64,000 bases of DNA from contig JAAEAF010000346.1 in the NCBI GenBank assembly GCA_011037195.1, forward strand, positions 102,205 through 166,204, given 5' to 3'. A program made the position numbers and the translations under genes. Below the pieces are notes generated by a model. That model searched no databases, had not been told where the DNA came from, and worked only from the letters and a program-made list of their open reading frames with translations. Source of the stretch: Triatoma infestans. Lineage: Eukaryota; Arthropoda; Insecta; Hemiptera; Reduviidae. Shown here piece after piece: positions 45,235-56,817 of the stretch (position 1 is its first letter; every line of letters begins with the position of its first letter).

Positions 45235-46571
45235 GAATGTTCTTTAAGTCTGTTTTAAGTTGTCTCCCTAAGACGACGACCTCTTTAAAAAAAATGTTCT
45301 AAATATTGGCGATATGTTCTAATTTAATTCTTGCTTCAATAATTCTAACACTTCTGGTGTGCTGGCCATTCGATCTCGGTAATAGGAATATATATCTGAT
45401 GATGTATTGTTTGTGATCACGGACCCATATGATTGGCGACAACATTTACGCTTCAAAAAAAAAAAAAAAAAAAATATGGTCACGGAAAAATGGAGCCGGG
45501 CTATTGGATTACCGAAATTGACGACTTCTGATGTCAGCCTTGGAATTTATGCACTGCATGCTTGTGGGTTCGAACTAATTAAAAATCAAATTATCATTTT
45601 TCCAGAGCACTTTGAAATTTTCATTTGAGAAATGTAAGTCTAAAAGATATTATGCTTTGAAAATTATTATTCCTAAACCATCTGTTAGATAAAATTTTGG
45701 TGTCATATTCTAAATAAAGTATTATGATTTAAAATTGACTTAAATAATAAAAATAAAAAGAAAAATATATATTATAAATGTTGATATTGCAATATCCTTT
45801 TTTTATTTTTACTTTTTTTTGTAACTTTGACTTTGAAAAAATGCCGCCTTTAGCAGGTAGAAGCGGCTCAAAGTCTTGACTGCTGATTGCTGTCTAGGTA
45901 GACAGCTTGCCGCCTCAAGTCCCGGCGAAGTCATAGACGATCTTTATGCCACTGCTGCTTACAAAATGAGAAAAATATAAAAAGAGAGAGAAAAAAAAAA
46001 AGAAATTCTGGAATCTAAAAAGAAGAAAAAAAATCTTCAGTGTTACAACACTTCCCATGTGTCCAGGTATAATTGAATCCCAGGCTAGTTTCTTTTAACT
46101 CCAGCAACATGTTTACAAATGCGAACACATAAATCTTGATGCTCTCCCACATAGATCTGCCTAACTGACACTAATATGTAAACGTTTCGTGATAATCTAT
46201 AATGCCATACATACATATGTTTTTCTTAACAAGTAATAATCCCACTAAATCTTCTCGTTAAATTCCGTATATATATATATATTTTTTTCCTCCCCGTATA
46301 ATAAACAGATTTGAATTAATAGGTTTTAAATATTGAACAACAATGATGAGCTTTCAAGGGAAAATTTAGCGTTATTTTCTGTAAGAATAAATGGAAATTT
46401 AAACAGAAAATAATCTTGATTCATATTTTTTTAAAAAAAAAAAGAATAACGATTAATTAATATTGTATACCCCTTGTTGGCGGAAGTCCTGACTGAATAT
46501 AAAAACGTAGGAGGATTAAATGGGTCTATTCGTCGATAAATTTCTCAGCCACAAAATGATGAGACATTTAT
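45235..46571. other. no supported gene
   Basis: A minus-strand stretch around 45325-45440 reads TSSDIYSYYRDRMASTPEVL to a stop. It is exon-like in style but unsupported. The 73-codon plus frame at 45407 includes an A-run. GC-richer patch 45840-45960 without a frame. Confidence 0.3.
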
Positions 46572-47068
46572 TACTTTCTTTTATTCCTAGTAAGAGGAAG
46601 TATTGTAATCGTGTCAAATTTTCAACATCGAGTTTTCACCGGAAGTATCCATTTTGAGGTCACCTGAATCCAAAAAAGTGGTTTTCAGCAAATAGTCTGT
46701 GTGTGTGTGTGTGTAAACAGTAGAGCTCAAAAATGAAAAATCGCAAAAAGTTCAAACTTGATATTCCGTTTTGGGTATCACAATGGGATCTGTCAAAATT
46801 CCTCAACCGGAAATACCCACTTTACTGAATGATTTCTTCACTTTTTTTTTTTTTGCAATTTTTTTCAAAAATAGCCTCCAACGATTTTCTTTAAACTTGG
46901 CACATCAACTACACTTACAAAGATCTACAATTTTTATTTTTAACATTTCTCCGAGAAAATTTATTTAAGGGCACTTTTGTGGAAGGGGTGGGGTTAGATT
47001 TATCTCTAAAGTGCTATTTCAGTTTATTACACAATTCTATCATCTAAATAATATTACTTAGAATTAAA

Positions 47069-48070
47069 CAGGGTTTGAAATCGATAATTATTTTTTCCAA
47101 CAAATCATCAAATAATAATTATTTTTGATCAATAAATTTAAAAAATCATGCCTGATTTATTAATAAAAATAAAATCAATTTTTGAGTTTTTTTTTTATTC
47201 CATTAAAAATAACGATCATTCTCTGAGCGATACTTTCTTCAATTAAAAATAATGATTAATTCTTGATCGAAAAAATTTCACTCAAAAAATAAAAATCAGA
47301 CAAATTAAAATAAAATATGCTTGTTTCTCACTATTTGCTATGTTGTTCACGAAAATGTAAATAATGGAATATTCTTAGTGAATATTCTTTGATTGTGCAT
47401 GCCGTTCCTGCAACACAGGTTACTGTTGAAAGAGCCTTTTCAGCTCTGAAGTAAATCCTTAGTGATTTGCGCTCCAGGCTGACAGCAGATCACATGCAAA
47501 AGATACTAATTTTGAAGCTAAACTCTTCCTGTTCAAAGTAGTGTGCATCAACATTTATTTTTGATTGAGGTTTTTATCAGAAGCAATTTTTTTTTTATAA
47601 TAAAAGCTAAAAAGGTTTCATTTTTATTTACTATTATTAGATATTTTAATTCTTTCTGTTTTTTTTTGTTTCTTTACATTGTATATTTCCAAAATAAATT
47701 ATTTTTCTATAAGCAGTCGTTATGATTCCAAGATTTCTAATGAAAAAAAAAGTAAATTTTGTCAACCAAAATTTCTATTTCTGATTTTAAAAAGTATTGC
47801 TCACAAATGATCATTATTATTGAACGAAAAGATTTTGCTCAGAAACATTGATCAAGTTATGATTTTTTAAGCTGTTGATCACAAATAAAAATCACTCTTG
47901 ATAAAAATCATATAGAAACATTGATCAAGTTATGATTTTTTAAGCTGTTGATCACAAATAAAAATCACTCTTGATAAAAATCATAAAATGATTTTTAAAA
48001 TTGCCAGATAAAAATTTTGATCAGATTTGATATTTATGTGTTTATTTTTAATTATCGATTTCAAACCCTG
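47069..48070 (+). mobile_element. hAT transposon, non-autonomous, perfect 8-bp target duplication
   Basis: Ends CAGGGTTTGAAATCGATAAT and its inverse (ATTATCGATTTCAAACCCTG, with one difference inside). GAATTAAA lies at 47061-47068 and 48071-48078, the 8-bp duplication of hAT elements. A 73-bp tandem duplication lies at 47841-47985. Only the C-terminal dimerisation region of the transposase remains. Confidence 0.92.
47395..47541 (+). pseudogene. hAT transposase C-terminal dimerisation domain
   Basis: VHAVPATQVTVERAFSALK, then TAA, then ILSDLRSRLTADHMQKILI, LKLNSSCSK, stop. P-A-T-x-x-x-V-E-R-x-F-S is the hAT family hATC signature and L-R-x-x-L-x-x-D its second half. The TAA probably replaces an aromatic codon, one base away. 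The domain normally mediates dimerisation of the transposase; here it is a relic. The catalytic part upstream has been replaced by AT-rich sequence. Confidence 0.88.
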
Positions 48071-48440
48071 GAATTAAACGTACGTTTCTAGGATAACGGG
48101 TTAAACATTTCTCCGGGTAAACTCATTTAATACGCGGGTTTTCGGAAGAGGGGTAGGGTTTATTTTTGCCTCTAAAGCCCTATCTTAGTTGATTATACAA
48201 TTCTACCATCTAGACAAAATTAATTAGAAATAAATAGCTTGCCAAAATTCCGAGTTTTAGGAAAATTAGTAAACAACCGGAAGTGTATTTTTACTGTACA
48301 GTTTTTCAGTTTTTTCCATATGTGATTTTCTCCATAGAAACACCGACAAATTTTATTATATTTGATTTACTAACTATAAAGTAATCGTAAAATTTTGCTT
48401 GGAGTAGGAGAAAGTTGTATGAGTGTTTCACACCAGATTT

Positions 48441-49237
48441 TCTTTTTCTATATAAAAACCCAATAACTGTGTACTTTGTACTAGCTTTAGTATATATTTA
48501 TGTTTATAACTAATATAAATGTTATTTACAATACTTTAATCACAAAAACTTCTAATTTTCTTGAAAATAAAAATTGAAAACTGTAGAAATTCAATGATTG
48601 GTCTAGGGACCAAACATTCGAAAGTAATGATTCTTTTTTTTTTTTTTAATTCCACATTATTTTTAATTTTATCCTTAAATGACTTTATTTGTTTAAGTTT
48701 GTTCTTATGAGGATGCCGTCAGAACGGAGGAAGGACATAGATTACGATATTAAGGCTTGTTTAGGTCTATCTTGTTCTTATTACAAGATGACTTAGTACC
48801 AATTCGGGGAGCACTCATCCATGGCTCTGAAAATTGTTCAAAGATTAATCAGGTATCATCGTGTAAGTAGGTTGGTTAGCTTTCGCCAGTTGACATCTCC
48901 ATTTCCGTTGGATGAATCACGATTTGGTCTATATTCTTCAGACGGTCGATATTCATATTGATATAATGTGAGACAAAGAGAGTATAGAAAGATAAAATAT
49001 TTTTGGTTGGGTTGTCATCAGCTGACCTTAAAAATTGAATTTCCGTATTGAAAATCTGATAATACATAAAAAGAGGAAATAGGAACTGGGAATAGTTTAT
49101 TAAGACCTGAACTGATCGCAATAGTCTAATAATATACTTTATTTTGTTATAAATAAGAAGTTATATTACTCATTACACCTTTATACTACTTAAACACCTT
49201 TTTTTGTCACAGTATATTTCATTCAATCTGTATTTTT
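48441..49237. other. no recognisable gene
   Basis: 48710-48960 is GC-richer with several short frames but no domain I can name. The 81-codon minus frame 48876-49121 is unsupported. Confidence 0.35.
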
Positions 49238-49300
49238 ACTTTCTCTTGCTCCTAGTAAGAGGAAGTATTGTAATCGTGTCAAATTTTCGATATCGAGTTT

Positions 49301-49344
<44 letters not shown>

Positions 49345-49857
49345 ATGTGAACAGCATAGCTCAAAAACGAAAAACCGTAGAAAGTTAAAACTTCACATTC
49401 CGTTTAGGAATCACCATGGGATCTGACAGTACGTTATCTGTCAAAATTCCTCTACCGGAAGTACCACTTTACTAGTTGTTTTTTCATTCTTTTACGATTT
49501 TCTCATAAATGGCTCCAACGATTTTCTTCAAACTTGATATATCAACTGCACATACAAAGAGCTACAACTTTTATTTGTAACATTTCTTTGGGAAAATTCA
49601 TTTAAGGGCAGTTATGGGGGAGAGATGGGGTTAGGTTTTCATCTTAACTGCTATTTCAGTTTATTAGACAATTCTGTCATCTAAGTAATATTAATTAGAA
49701 TCAAATATGTTGTTGAAATTCCGAGATTGAAAAAATCGGATTACCGGAAGTGCGTTTGTTTTAATACTTTAACTAAATGATTTTTTTCATTTTTTCGCGA
49801 TTTTCCCAAAAATGGCTCGACGATATTCTTGAAAATCTATACTAAACATACTCCTAA
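49238..49857 (+). repeat. family A copy A13, truncated by a MITE
   Basis: Start hairpin ACTTTCTCTTGCTCC/TAGTAAGAGG, GT tract 49302-49341, units at about 49454 and 49745. The copy stops where the MITE begins; no continuation is found beyond it. Confidence 0.8.
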
Positions 49858-49859
49858 TA

Positions 49860-50218
49860 TAATGGAGTTGATGAGGAGAGAAATTGGGATTGATTAATTA
49901 GACGAGATATGAAGACACTGTTATAATATACCTATAAGCTTACACAAACTGCACTGGACTTGTAATGATTCTATAGAATAAAGGGTTAGAGTAGAGTTAT
50001 GACACGATGTGATATATGTGGTTGAACCTCATAGATAGATTTCTAGATCTCTCACTGGCTTATATACCTCCCCACTCTAGCCTGCTTAAGTCTGAGAGTA
50101 CCAGAGAGAGTCTGTTTTCTCTCGGTCGGGCTTGTGTTCTCTCTCTTGCCGTACAAACAGTGTCTTCATATCTCGTCTAATTAATCAATCTCCATTTCTC
50201 TCCTCATCAACTCCATTA
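49860..50218. mobile_element. 359-bp MITE with ~64-bp inverted repeats, TA duplication
   Basis: TAATGGAGTTGATGAGGAG at the left and CTCCTCATCAACTCCATTA at the right extend to inverted repeats of about 64 bp with one or two mismatches (…GACACTGTT / AACAGTGTC…). TA lies on both sides. No coding capacity. TA duplication suggests mobilisation by a Tc1/mariner-like transposase, but the TIR sequence itself is not one I recognise. Confidence 0.85.
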
Positions 50219-50249
50219 TAGAATTAAATTAAATAAGTCAGAATAATTA

Positions 50250-50770
50250 GTTGTATCCTATTCAGACATACCAAATCTGATGTTGGACTCAGAACAAATA
50301 ATAAAGGGATGTCCCAGGGTCAAATACCTTGGATCTATTCTAAATAAGGATGGAACTTGTTATGAGAAGGTTAAGGAGGAAGTAGGAAAGGGGAGAGCAG
50401 TGACACGGATGCTGCATTCCGTATTATTAGAACCGCGACGTGAGTATTCCTACTAAGCACAATATATATGCCTCCTTCTGTATGGTTCGGAGGCTTGGAC
50501 TCTTATCAGCGAGGTTACGCAGAACCCTAAATGCTTTGGAAATAGGGTTTTGGAGGAGGTGCTTAAGAAAAACTATTCTCGATCGAACACCAAACACCAC
50601 CATCAGAGAGATAGTCGCAGCAAAAAAAGATAATCCTCGAAAAAATTGATGAGAGAAGATTGCTGTGGTTTGGACATGTCTTGAGAATGGCAGATTCGCG
50701 CCTTTCTAAACAAGTATTTTGGTGGCAATCTTCCGGTAGACAGAGGAGAGGGATGCCAAGAGATAGCTGA
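50250..50770 (+). pseudogene. LINE C-terminal fragment (RTE-like style)
   Basis: Frames give RVKYLGSILNKDGTCYEKVK (about 50312-50370), then GRAVTRMLHSVLLEP, then LLYGSEAWTLISEVTQNPKC (about 50470-50530), then IGFWRRCLRK-type sequence with RTPNTTIREIVAAKK (about 50585-50625). These match the post-RT region of endonuclease/RT LINEs. Frameshifted at least twice. Confidence 0.7.
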
Positions 50771-50819
50771 GCCAGCCATTAATGGAAGATACGGAATATG
50801 CAATTTGGCACCAACTCTG

Positions 50820-51060
50820 TTCAATATTAGAAAGTTACATTTAGGGTACCACGTAACCTCGCTGTTAGAGTCCAAGCCTCCGAACCATACAGAAGTACGC
50901 TTTCTACTAAGGAGGGATATATATTGTGCTTAGTGGGAATGCACACGTCGCGGTTCCATAATACGGAATGCAGCATCCGCGTCACTGCTCTCCCCTGTCC
51001 TACTTTCTCCTTAACGTCCTCATAACAAGTTCCATCCTTGTTTACAATACTATATTACAA
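50820..51060 (-). repeat. inverted copy of 50340-50515
   Basis: AGAGTCCAAGCCTCCGAACC and ATACGGAATGCAGCATCC are inverted matches to the LINE just upstream, so two related fragments lie head to head. At 51140-51250 a second piece resembles a LINE 3' end (GACTGGGAAAAATGG). Confidence 0.7.
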
Positions 51061-51250
51061 TATTGCAATACTTATATTACATACTAGCAATACTTATATT
51101 ACATACTTGCAATTCACTTGCCTATTTAATAGAGCTATATCAACGTGCGAGCCGCACAGGAGTGCGAAGTAATGTCTGCGAGAGGTTTATGCGAAGATGA
51201 TACCTTGGACTGGGAAAAATGGTTACTTGGGGCAAGGAACCCTAAATAAG

Positions 51251-52507
51251 GAGACATCCTTAAGAAGAAGAACTTTTATTTGTAACATTTTCTGGAATAA
51301 TTCAAACAATATTTGCTGGAAACATTTTATTTGTAAAACTGGTTTTTACGTTTTTTTCTGAGGAATCCTGAATCGTTAAAATTTAAATGTGTTTGTACAA
51401 TAATGCTGCGTACTGTTCTACAACTGTAACTGCATTGAAATGACTACCTGAGTCCAAAGATACCTGCCAGCATATAACCTCACCCTTTAGAGGTTAGAAA
51501 GGAAATTTGACGAAGTTTTCTAGAAAAGTTGGCAATTATATAATTATTGTATAAAGAGAAAGTTGTGTGAGTGTTTTACAACTGTTTTTTTTTTTTAACT
51601 TATTTTGTTTGATCAAGTTTCTGCTTTTTCCATTTTTCTTTTTTAAGTTATGCTGACCAAATATCCGCTAATTTCAAAACAAAAACCTTTTTCCCATTCA
51701 AAACATTTGTTTTTAGAGAAAACTCAATATGGAAAATTTGCCACGTTTGCCATACTTTCTCTTATACTTAGGAGGAGTAAGAAAATGCACATTATAATAC
51801 GAAACATACTGTTGCTCTCCTGATATTGACACCAATTCAATATTGATATCTCATGACAATTTACTCTTGTGATGCTATCTATCTGAAACTATTAGCACTA
51901 ATATAGCAACACATGAAATATAGCCCCTGATAATAATAAACTCTCCATATTTGTTTATTCGCTCATAATAAAAATTTACTATTTAACATCATTATACCTA
52001 TTCACGTATACGAATTGTGTATATTATCACAAATATGTGAATATCAAACAAATAGCTATTATAATTTAATTGATATATTGTTTATTTTTATTGCTGATTA
52101 TTCTTCTGGTATGACAATAAAAAAACTGGTTATGATAAGAAATTGCAATATAGAAAATTCTAGTTATTTAAGAAAGTAAAGGGAAAAAATCCAATTCAAC
52201 TTCTTACCTATTGGTTTTGTGCAAAAAGGCTTAATTCCACTTTTTATCTCAGCGATAAGATATTTCCGTAATTTTTTGTACAGTTAAGAGTCTCCCCTAT
52301 CTAATCAAACGTAATAATACAAAAAAAAATCAAAAAAATCACAATTTTAGTAAATATTAATTCTAAACTGATGAAAGATAAAAAGACAGACTCTAACATA
52401 GCTTATCACATCTATTGAATATTTCTTGTACAGCTTGGAGCAATAGACTCTTTTATGTATGTAAGTTACAATTTTTAATAGAGTTGCCGTATAATGTATT
52501 GGTAACC
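51251..52507. other. AT-rich DNA with two family A scraps
   Basis: About 51555-51580 (plus, AAAGTTGTGTGAGTGTTTTA) and 51650-51788 (minus, ending AGGAGGAGTAAGAAAATG). No gene seen. Confidence 0.45.
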
Positions 52508-52763
52508 TTATGCTAAGTATCCACTTGAGACAAAGTATAGAGAAAAAGTCTCGAGATCAGTCTCAGGGTGTTGTCAATTTGAGATCACTTTCGTTCGCGA
52601 GACTGCCACTGCAGCAGTCTCGAGACCCAGGAACATTTTGTGCCCACTTGAGATTCAACTTTGCAAGTTTCTTTATTTTTATCTTTTCTTTCCTAATAGA
52701 TTCACGTCAGACCCTAGCTTTTATAATATTGCGAAAAAGCAGAAATTAGAAAGAGTAGTTTTT

Positions 52764-53338
52764 ACTTTCTCTTACTCCTAGTAAGAGAAAGTATTGTAAT
52801 CGTGTCAAATTTTCTATATCGAGTTTTCACCGGAAATATATCCGTTTTGAAGTCCCCTGAATCCAAAAAAAAGTGGTTTTTAGTAAATGTAGTTGAAACT
52901 TGATAGTCTGTTTAGATATCACCATGGGATCTGACATTACGTTATCTCTCAAAATCCTCACCCGGAATTTAGTTTACTAGTTGTTTTTTTTTCCAACTTT
53001 TTTGCGATTTTCTCAAAAATAGCTCCGACAATTAATTTTCTTCAAACGTGCTATATCAACTACACATACAACGAGCTACAACTTTTATTTGAAACATTTC
53101 TCCGGGAAAATTCATTTAAGGGCACTTTTGTGAGAGGGTGGTTATGTTTTTCTCTGAAGTGCTATCATAGTTGATTATACAATTCCACCAACTAAACAAA
53201 ATTAATTAGAAATAAATAGATGGCCAAAATACCGAGTTTCAAGAAAATTAGTAAACTGGAAGTGCGCTTTTATTGAACATTTTTTTCGACGAACTCCAAC
53301 GATTTCATTAAAAAAATTTGGTACACAAACTCTACAGT
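52764..53338 (+). repeat. family A copy A14, 3' truncated
   Basis: Start hairpin ACTTTCTCTTACTCC/TAGTAAGAGA; GT tract lost; units at about 52960 and 53258. Ends at about 53338 where the arm of the inverted LTR-like repeat approaches. Confidence 0.8.
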
Positions 53339-53404
53339 CAAGATCAAAACAAAATAAACATCGAAATTCATAATGGGCGTTTTTATTTTTTAATATACAC
53401 GTAT

Positions 53405-55086
53405 GTAGTGGAAGTACCAATTGGGAAAAATAAATTTGGAAAAATAGTTTAGTGAATTTTGACAATATTTTAAGTGAAATAATTTCGGTCGATAAATAGT
53501 GAATTTACCTTCATAGATTGTGTAGTTTAAAGTCAGGTACTTAAATTAAGGTCAGTGCTATTGAAGAGACAAAAAGGACAGTGCCACTTGGCCAACTGTT
53601 TTGTACCCCCGCTAGAGCATAGCATTCTTTAAACAGTCTGAATTTAGACATTGAACCAGAACTCTTGCCTCAGAAGTCGCTCTCTTAGCATATCATCATT
53701 TCATCTAGCTAAATAATTGATTTAATAAGCATATTGTTGTGATATTGAAAAGTATTTAAATTTCTTTAAAGATTATATATATTTAATTTAATCTAGCAGT
53801 GTTTTCTTATTTATTCTCTTCTGTTTAAATATACAAAAAAACCCTTTGCAAAAACCGCTTACGCCACAAGCTACTACACAAACATCACATCATACCAACT
53901 ACATTTCATTGGAGGCAGCGTTAGGATATTATCAACCACAATCCTGGTACGAACAAGTACGTACAATTTTCATTTAATTAATTAGAAAAAAGATATCCAT
54001 CAGATAATTTTATTGCTTTTTTTTACAATTATTTTCTCAGCGGAAATATCTTATTTTCCATAATTGAATTTTTAAATTTTTGCATGTACCACTGCATCCA
54101 TATCCTTTGTGAATTTTGAATTTATGAGTGTTCTTAATAGATAGCAAATTGTAAAGATATTACGCGATAGTAACCTTTCTTTTGGCGGTAATTTAATCCA
54201 GCTGCTTAGACGTCTTGAAAAATATAATCTTTCCCCAAGTAATTCATTAATTTCAAAAATGTACAAGGTTAATGGGCAAGATATGGGCATCGACGCCGCT
54301 GTTGAATACTTACTTGCACAGCAGGAATTAGCCAATCCTACCCTTAGCAATCAACCTGCTAGCCCCTTGAGAAATTTACAATTAATTAATAGTTTGTCGC
54401 CACCTTCGATGGTGAAAATTAAGCCAGTGTTTCAGACTTCCTAGACCAAATTAGTCATTACGCTAGCCTTTCTGGCTGGGATGACGTAGCAAAATCCTAG
54501 CACTTATGCTCTCAGGTTCAGCAAAACTAGTTTATGATACGCTGAAAGCCGAATTAGGACGCCCACGGTCAATTATAACGTATCCTCTAATTACTGAAAG
54601 ACTTCTAGCTAGATTTAGAAAGGAAAAAACCCCGCTAGTCCTCTGCAACAGATGACTAATATTCAGTCTATTCTCACAGAGTCACCAGAAAACACTGCTA
54701 CATTAAATTAAATATATTATCTTTAAAGAAATTTAAATACTTTTCAATATCACAACAATATGCTTATTAAATCAATTATTTAGCTAGATTAAATGTTAAA
54801 CTCTTATAATTGGCACTGATGCTAAGAGAGCGACTTCTGAGACAAGTGTTCTGGTTCAATGTCTAAATTCAAACGGTTTAAAGAATGCTCTGCTCTGGCG
54901 CGAGATTTTTCTCCTACAAAACAGTTGGCCAAGTGGCATTATCTTACCCTAACGAAGTTTTGTTTCTTTTGTCTCTTCAATAGCACTTACCTTAATTTAA
55001 TTAAGCACCTGACTCTAAAATACACTATTTTTGAAGGTAAATTCACATCTATTTTCCAAATTTATTTTTCCCAATTGCTACTTCCT
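53405..55086. mobile_element. inverted LTR-like arms (family L2) around a gag relic
   Basis: 53405-53800 and 54712-55086 are inverted copies (CAATTGGGAAAAATAAATTT, AAGTATTTAAATTTCTTTAA). After the left arm, at about 53912, ATTGGAGGCAGCG follows an LTR-like end as a primer-binding site would. Normal LTRs are direct repeats, so this is either a rearranged element or two insertions in opposite orientation. Confidence 0.7.
54259..54655 (+). pseudogene. gag-like fragment of an LTR retrotransposon
   Basis: Frame one gives MYKVNGQDMGIDAAVEYLLA and continues past a stop to SDFLDQISHYASLSGWDDVA. Then a one-base shift leads to ALMLSGSAKLVYDTLKAELG and PLITERLLARFRKEKT. The pattern of a short helical capsid-like segment with L-x-G-x-A-x-x-x-Y is that of Ty3-type gag. 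I am moderately sure it is gag and not sure of the clade. It lies between the inverted arms. Confidence 0.55.
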
Positions 55087-55095
55087 CTAAACCTG

Positions 55096-55240
55096 TATTT
55101 GGCAAAATTTGGAATTAACTGAACATGATCGCTTGAAATGGTTTTGTTTTTGACGCGGGGGGCCAATGCACTGCGACAAAAAAAAAAAAAAAAAAATCAA
55201 GCAATTATGTTCAGTTAATTCCAAATTTTGCCAAATTAAC
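55096..55240. repeat. short palindrome with 38-bp arms
   Basis: TTGGCAAAATTTGGAATTAA at 55098 is inverted as TTAATTCCAAATTTTGCCAA ending at 55237. The spacer holds an A-run (55180-55197). Nothing coding. Confidence 0.8.
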
Positions 55241-55605
55241 TTTATGTATCTCTCAAATACTCTGCGCCTTTTCATGTCCCATTTATATGCGTGCCTATTG
55301 GAAGGTTAAAAAAAAAATGAACCAAAATACAAATATAAATGAAATAAAAATACAGAATTCCGAAATAAAAATGAAAAAAAATACACACATGAATGAAATC
55401 TAGTCTCCGAGAGCTGAGAAAAATCTTCTAACACTGACAGAATTCTGGAGACTGAGTCACAAGAGCAGGAATGAACATGTCCACTTGAGACAGTTACGCT
55501 CTTGGAGACCTGCGTGGGCTTGTCTCCGAGGCTGCTTTCAGGCCCCTATCCATTTGTGACAATAGTATCGAGACTATTTTTGTCTCAAGTGGACACTTAG
55601 CATTA

Positions 55606-56805
55606 TAGATAGCTATATTATAGTTGACTTAGAGTTTTGGTTTCTATTTTAAATAGTTTAAGTATTTTTTTTAATTTTGCCCTAATTTTTTAATTAATTA
55701 ACAATTTTATTATTAATTTGGTTTTTATATTAGATTAGAAGTACGTGTTTAAAACAAAATTTCTCTTTTGTTTATTTTTAAGTTACTTCGTAGTTAAACA
55801 GAGATTAACCCACTATTCACTAAAGACGCTTTTAGGAGTCAGAGAAAGTTAAATATTTATTTAATCATTCATACATTATTCTTACCGTAGAAGAGAATTA
55901 TTTCGAAAAGAATGAGAAAGGAAAATATTTAAATGAAATGAAAGTTTTTCTCTTTTCTTGGCATAGGTTTTCACCACCATACAACCAGCAGATGCAGGAA
56001 GTCTATTCTCACGAAAACTTTACAATGTCGCATATCACTATAATGTCGACCTTATCAGTACCTATAATTTAGATAAAGACTTCATTTCATGATATCTTAT
56101 TTGTTAGATTTGTTGATAGATGATAATAATAATAAAAGTTTAATATAAATGTAATTATGTTTACTTTTATTGAATATTTTATTGACCTTTGACTAATGAA
56201 TTAACTTAATTCTATCCTAGTGACTCACAAAGTACTTTTATAAGTATTTTATTTTTCCGGCAAAGTCGGCTTTAATCAATCAATTACCATAAAAATATAG
56301 AGAAAATTAACTATTAAAACAACTGCCCTCATAACACACCTTCCAATAAGATAATAATTACTATCCCAGCGGTGAGTAATAAATATGAACATTAATACAT
56401 TGCTTTTATGATCGACGCATGAATTCATTAAAAACTATTTATTTATTATTGTTATCCGGTTTGTAATTTATTAATTAAAATTTTGTAATAAACTGAATTT
56501 TTTTTATTTTTTTTTTAATGTTTATTTATATTTCTAATTCTGTTTACAATAAGCTGGATTATACCTAGCAGAAAAATATATTTTAGTTTTACCATTTATT
56601 GGATGCTGAAATGTATAAATGCATATTCATGCACAATACGCAACAGAAATAATTTTCTTATGCATTTTATATTTTATTTAATTTTTTTTACTTAGAGATT
56701 TAAGAAAATTAAATATTAAATAAAAATGAAGAGAAATGATTTTGCAAGTGATCAGAAATTCCCTTATTTTGCGTATACTTTACAGATTCCGTTTAAGTGG
56801 TAAAT
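55606..56805. other. AT-rich DNA, nothing recognised
   Basis: No frame over about 60 codons and no repeat shared with the rest of the window. Confidence 0.4.
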
Positions 56806-56817
56806 ATATAACCCGTC

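Larger units (their letters stand above)
46572..48440 (+). repeat. family A copy A12, split by a hAT element
   Basis: 46572-47068 and 48071-48440 join into one A copy: start ACTTTCTTTTATTCC hairpin, GT tract 46698-46714, end GAGAAAGTTGTATGAGTGTT with terminal hairpin. The insert is the hAT element 47069-48070. Confidence 0.85.
52511..55602. mobile_element. TTA-flanked TIR element with nested repeats (Harbinger-like)
   Basis: TGCTAAGTATCCACTTGAGA at the left and its inverse (TCTCAAGTGGACACTTAGCA, one difference) at the right, with TTA at 52508-52510 and 55603-55605. Subterminal CCACTTGAGA is repeated inside both ends (about 52651, 55483). Own sequence remains only at 52511-52760 and about 55280-55602. 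The middle is filled by an A copy and by inverted LTR-like arms. The 3-bp duplication favours PIF/Harbinger; no transposase remains. Confidence 0.75.

Noticed and set aside
45407..45628. 73-codon plus-strand frame
   Set aside because: Interrupted by an A-run encoding poly-lysine and without recognisable domain.
47841..47985. CRISPR-like repeat pair
   Set aside because: Only two copies with a one-base gap, inside a eukaryotic hAT element; a simple tandem duplication.
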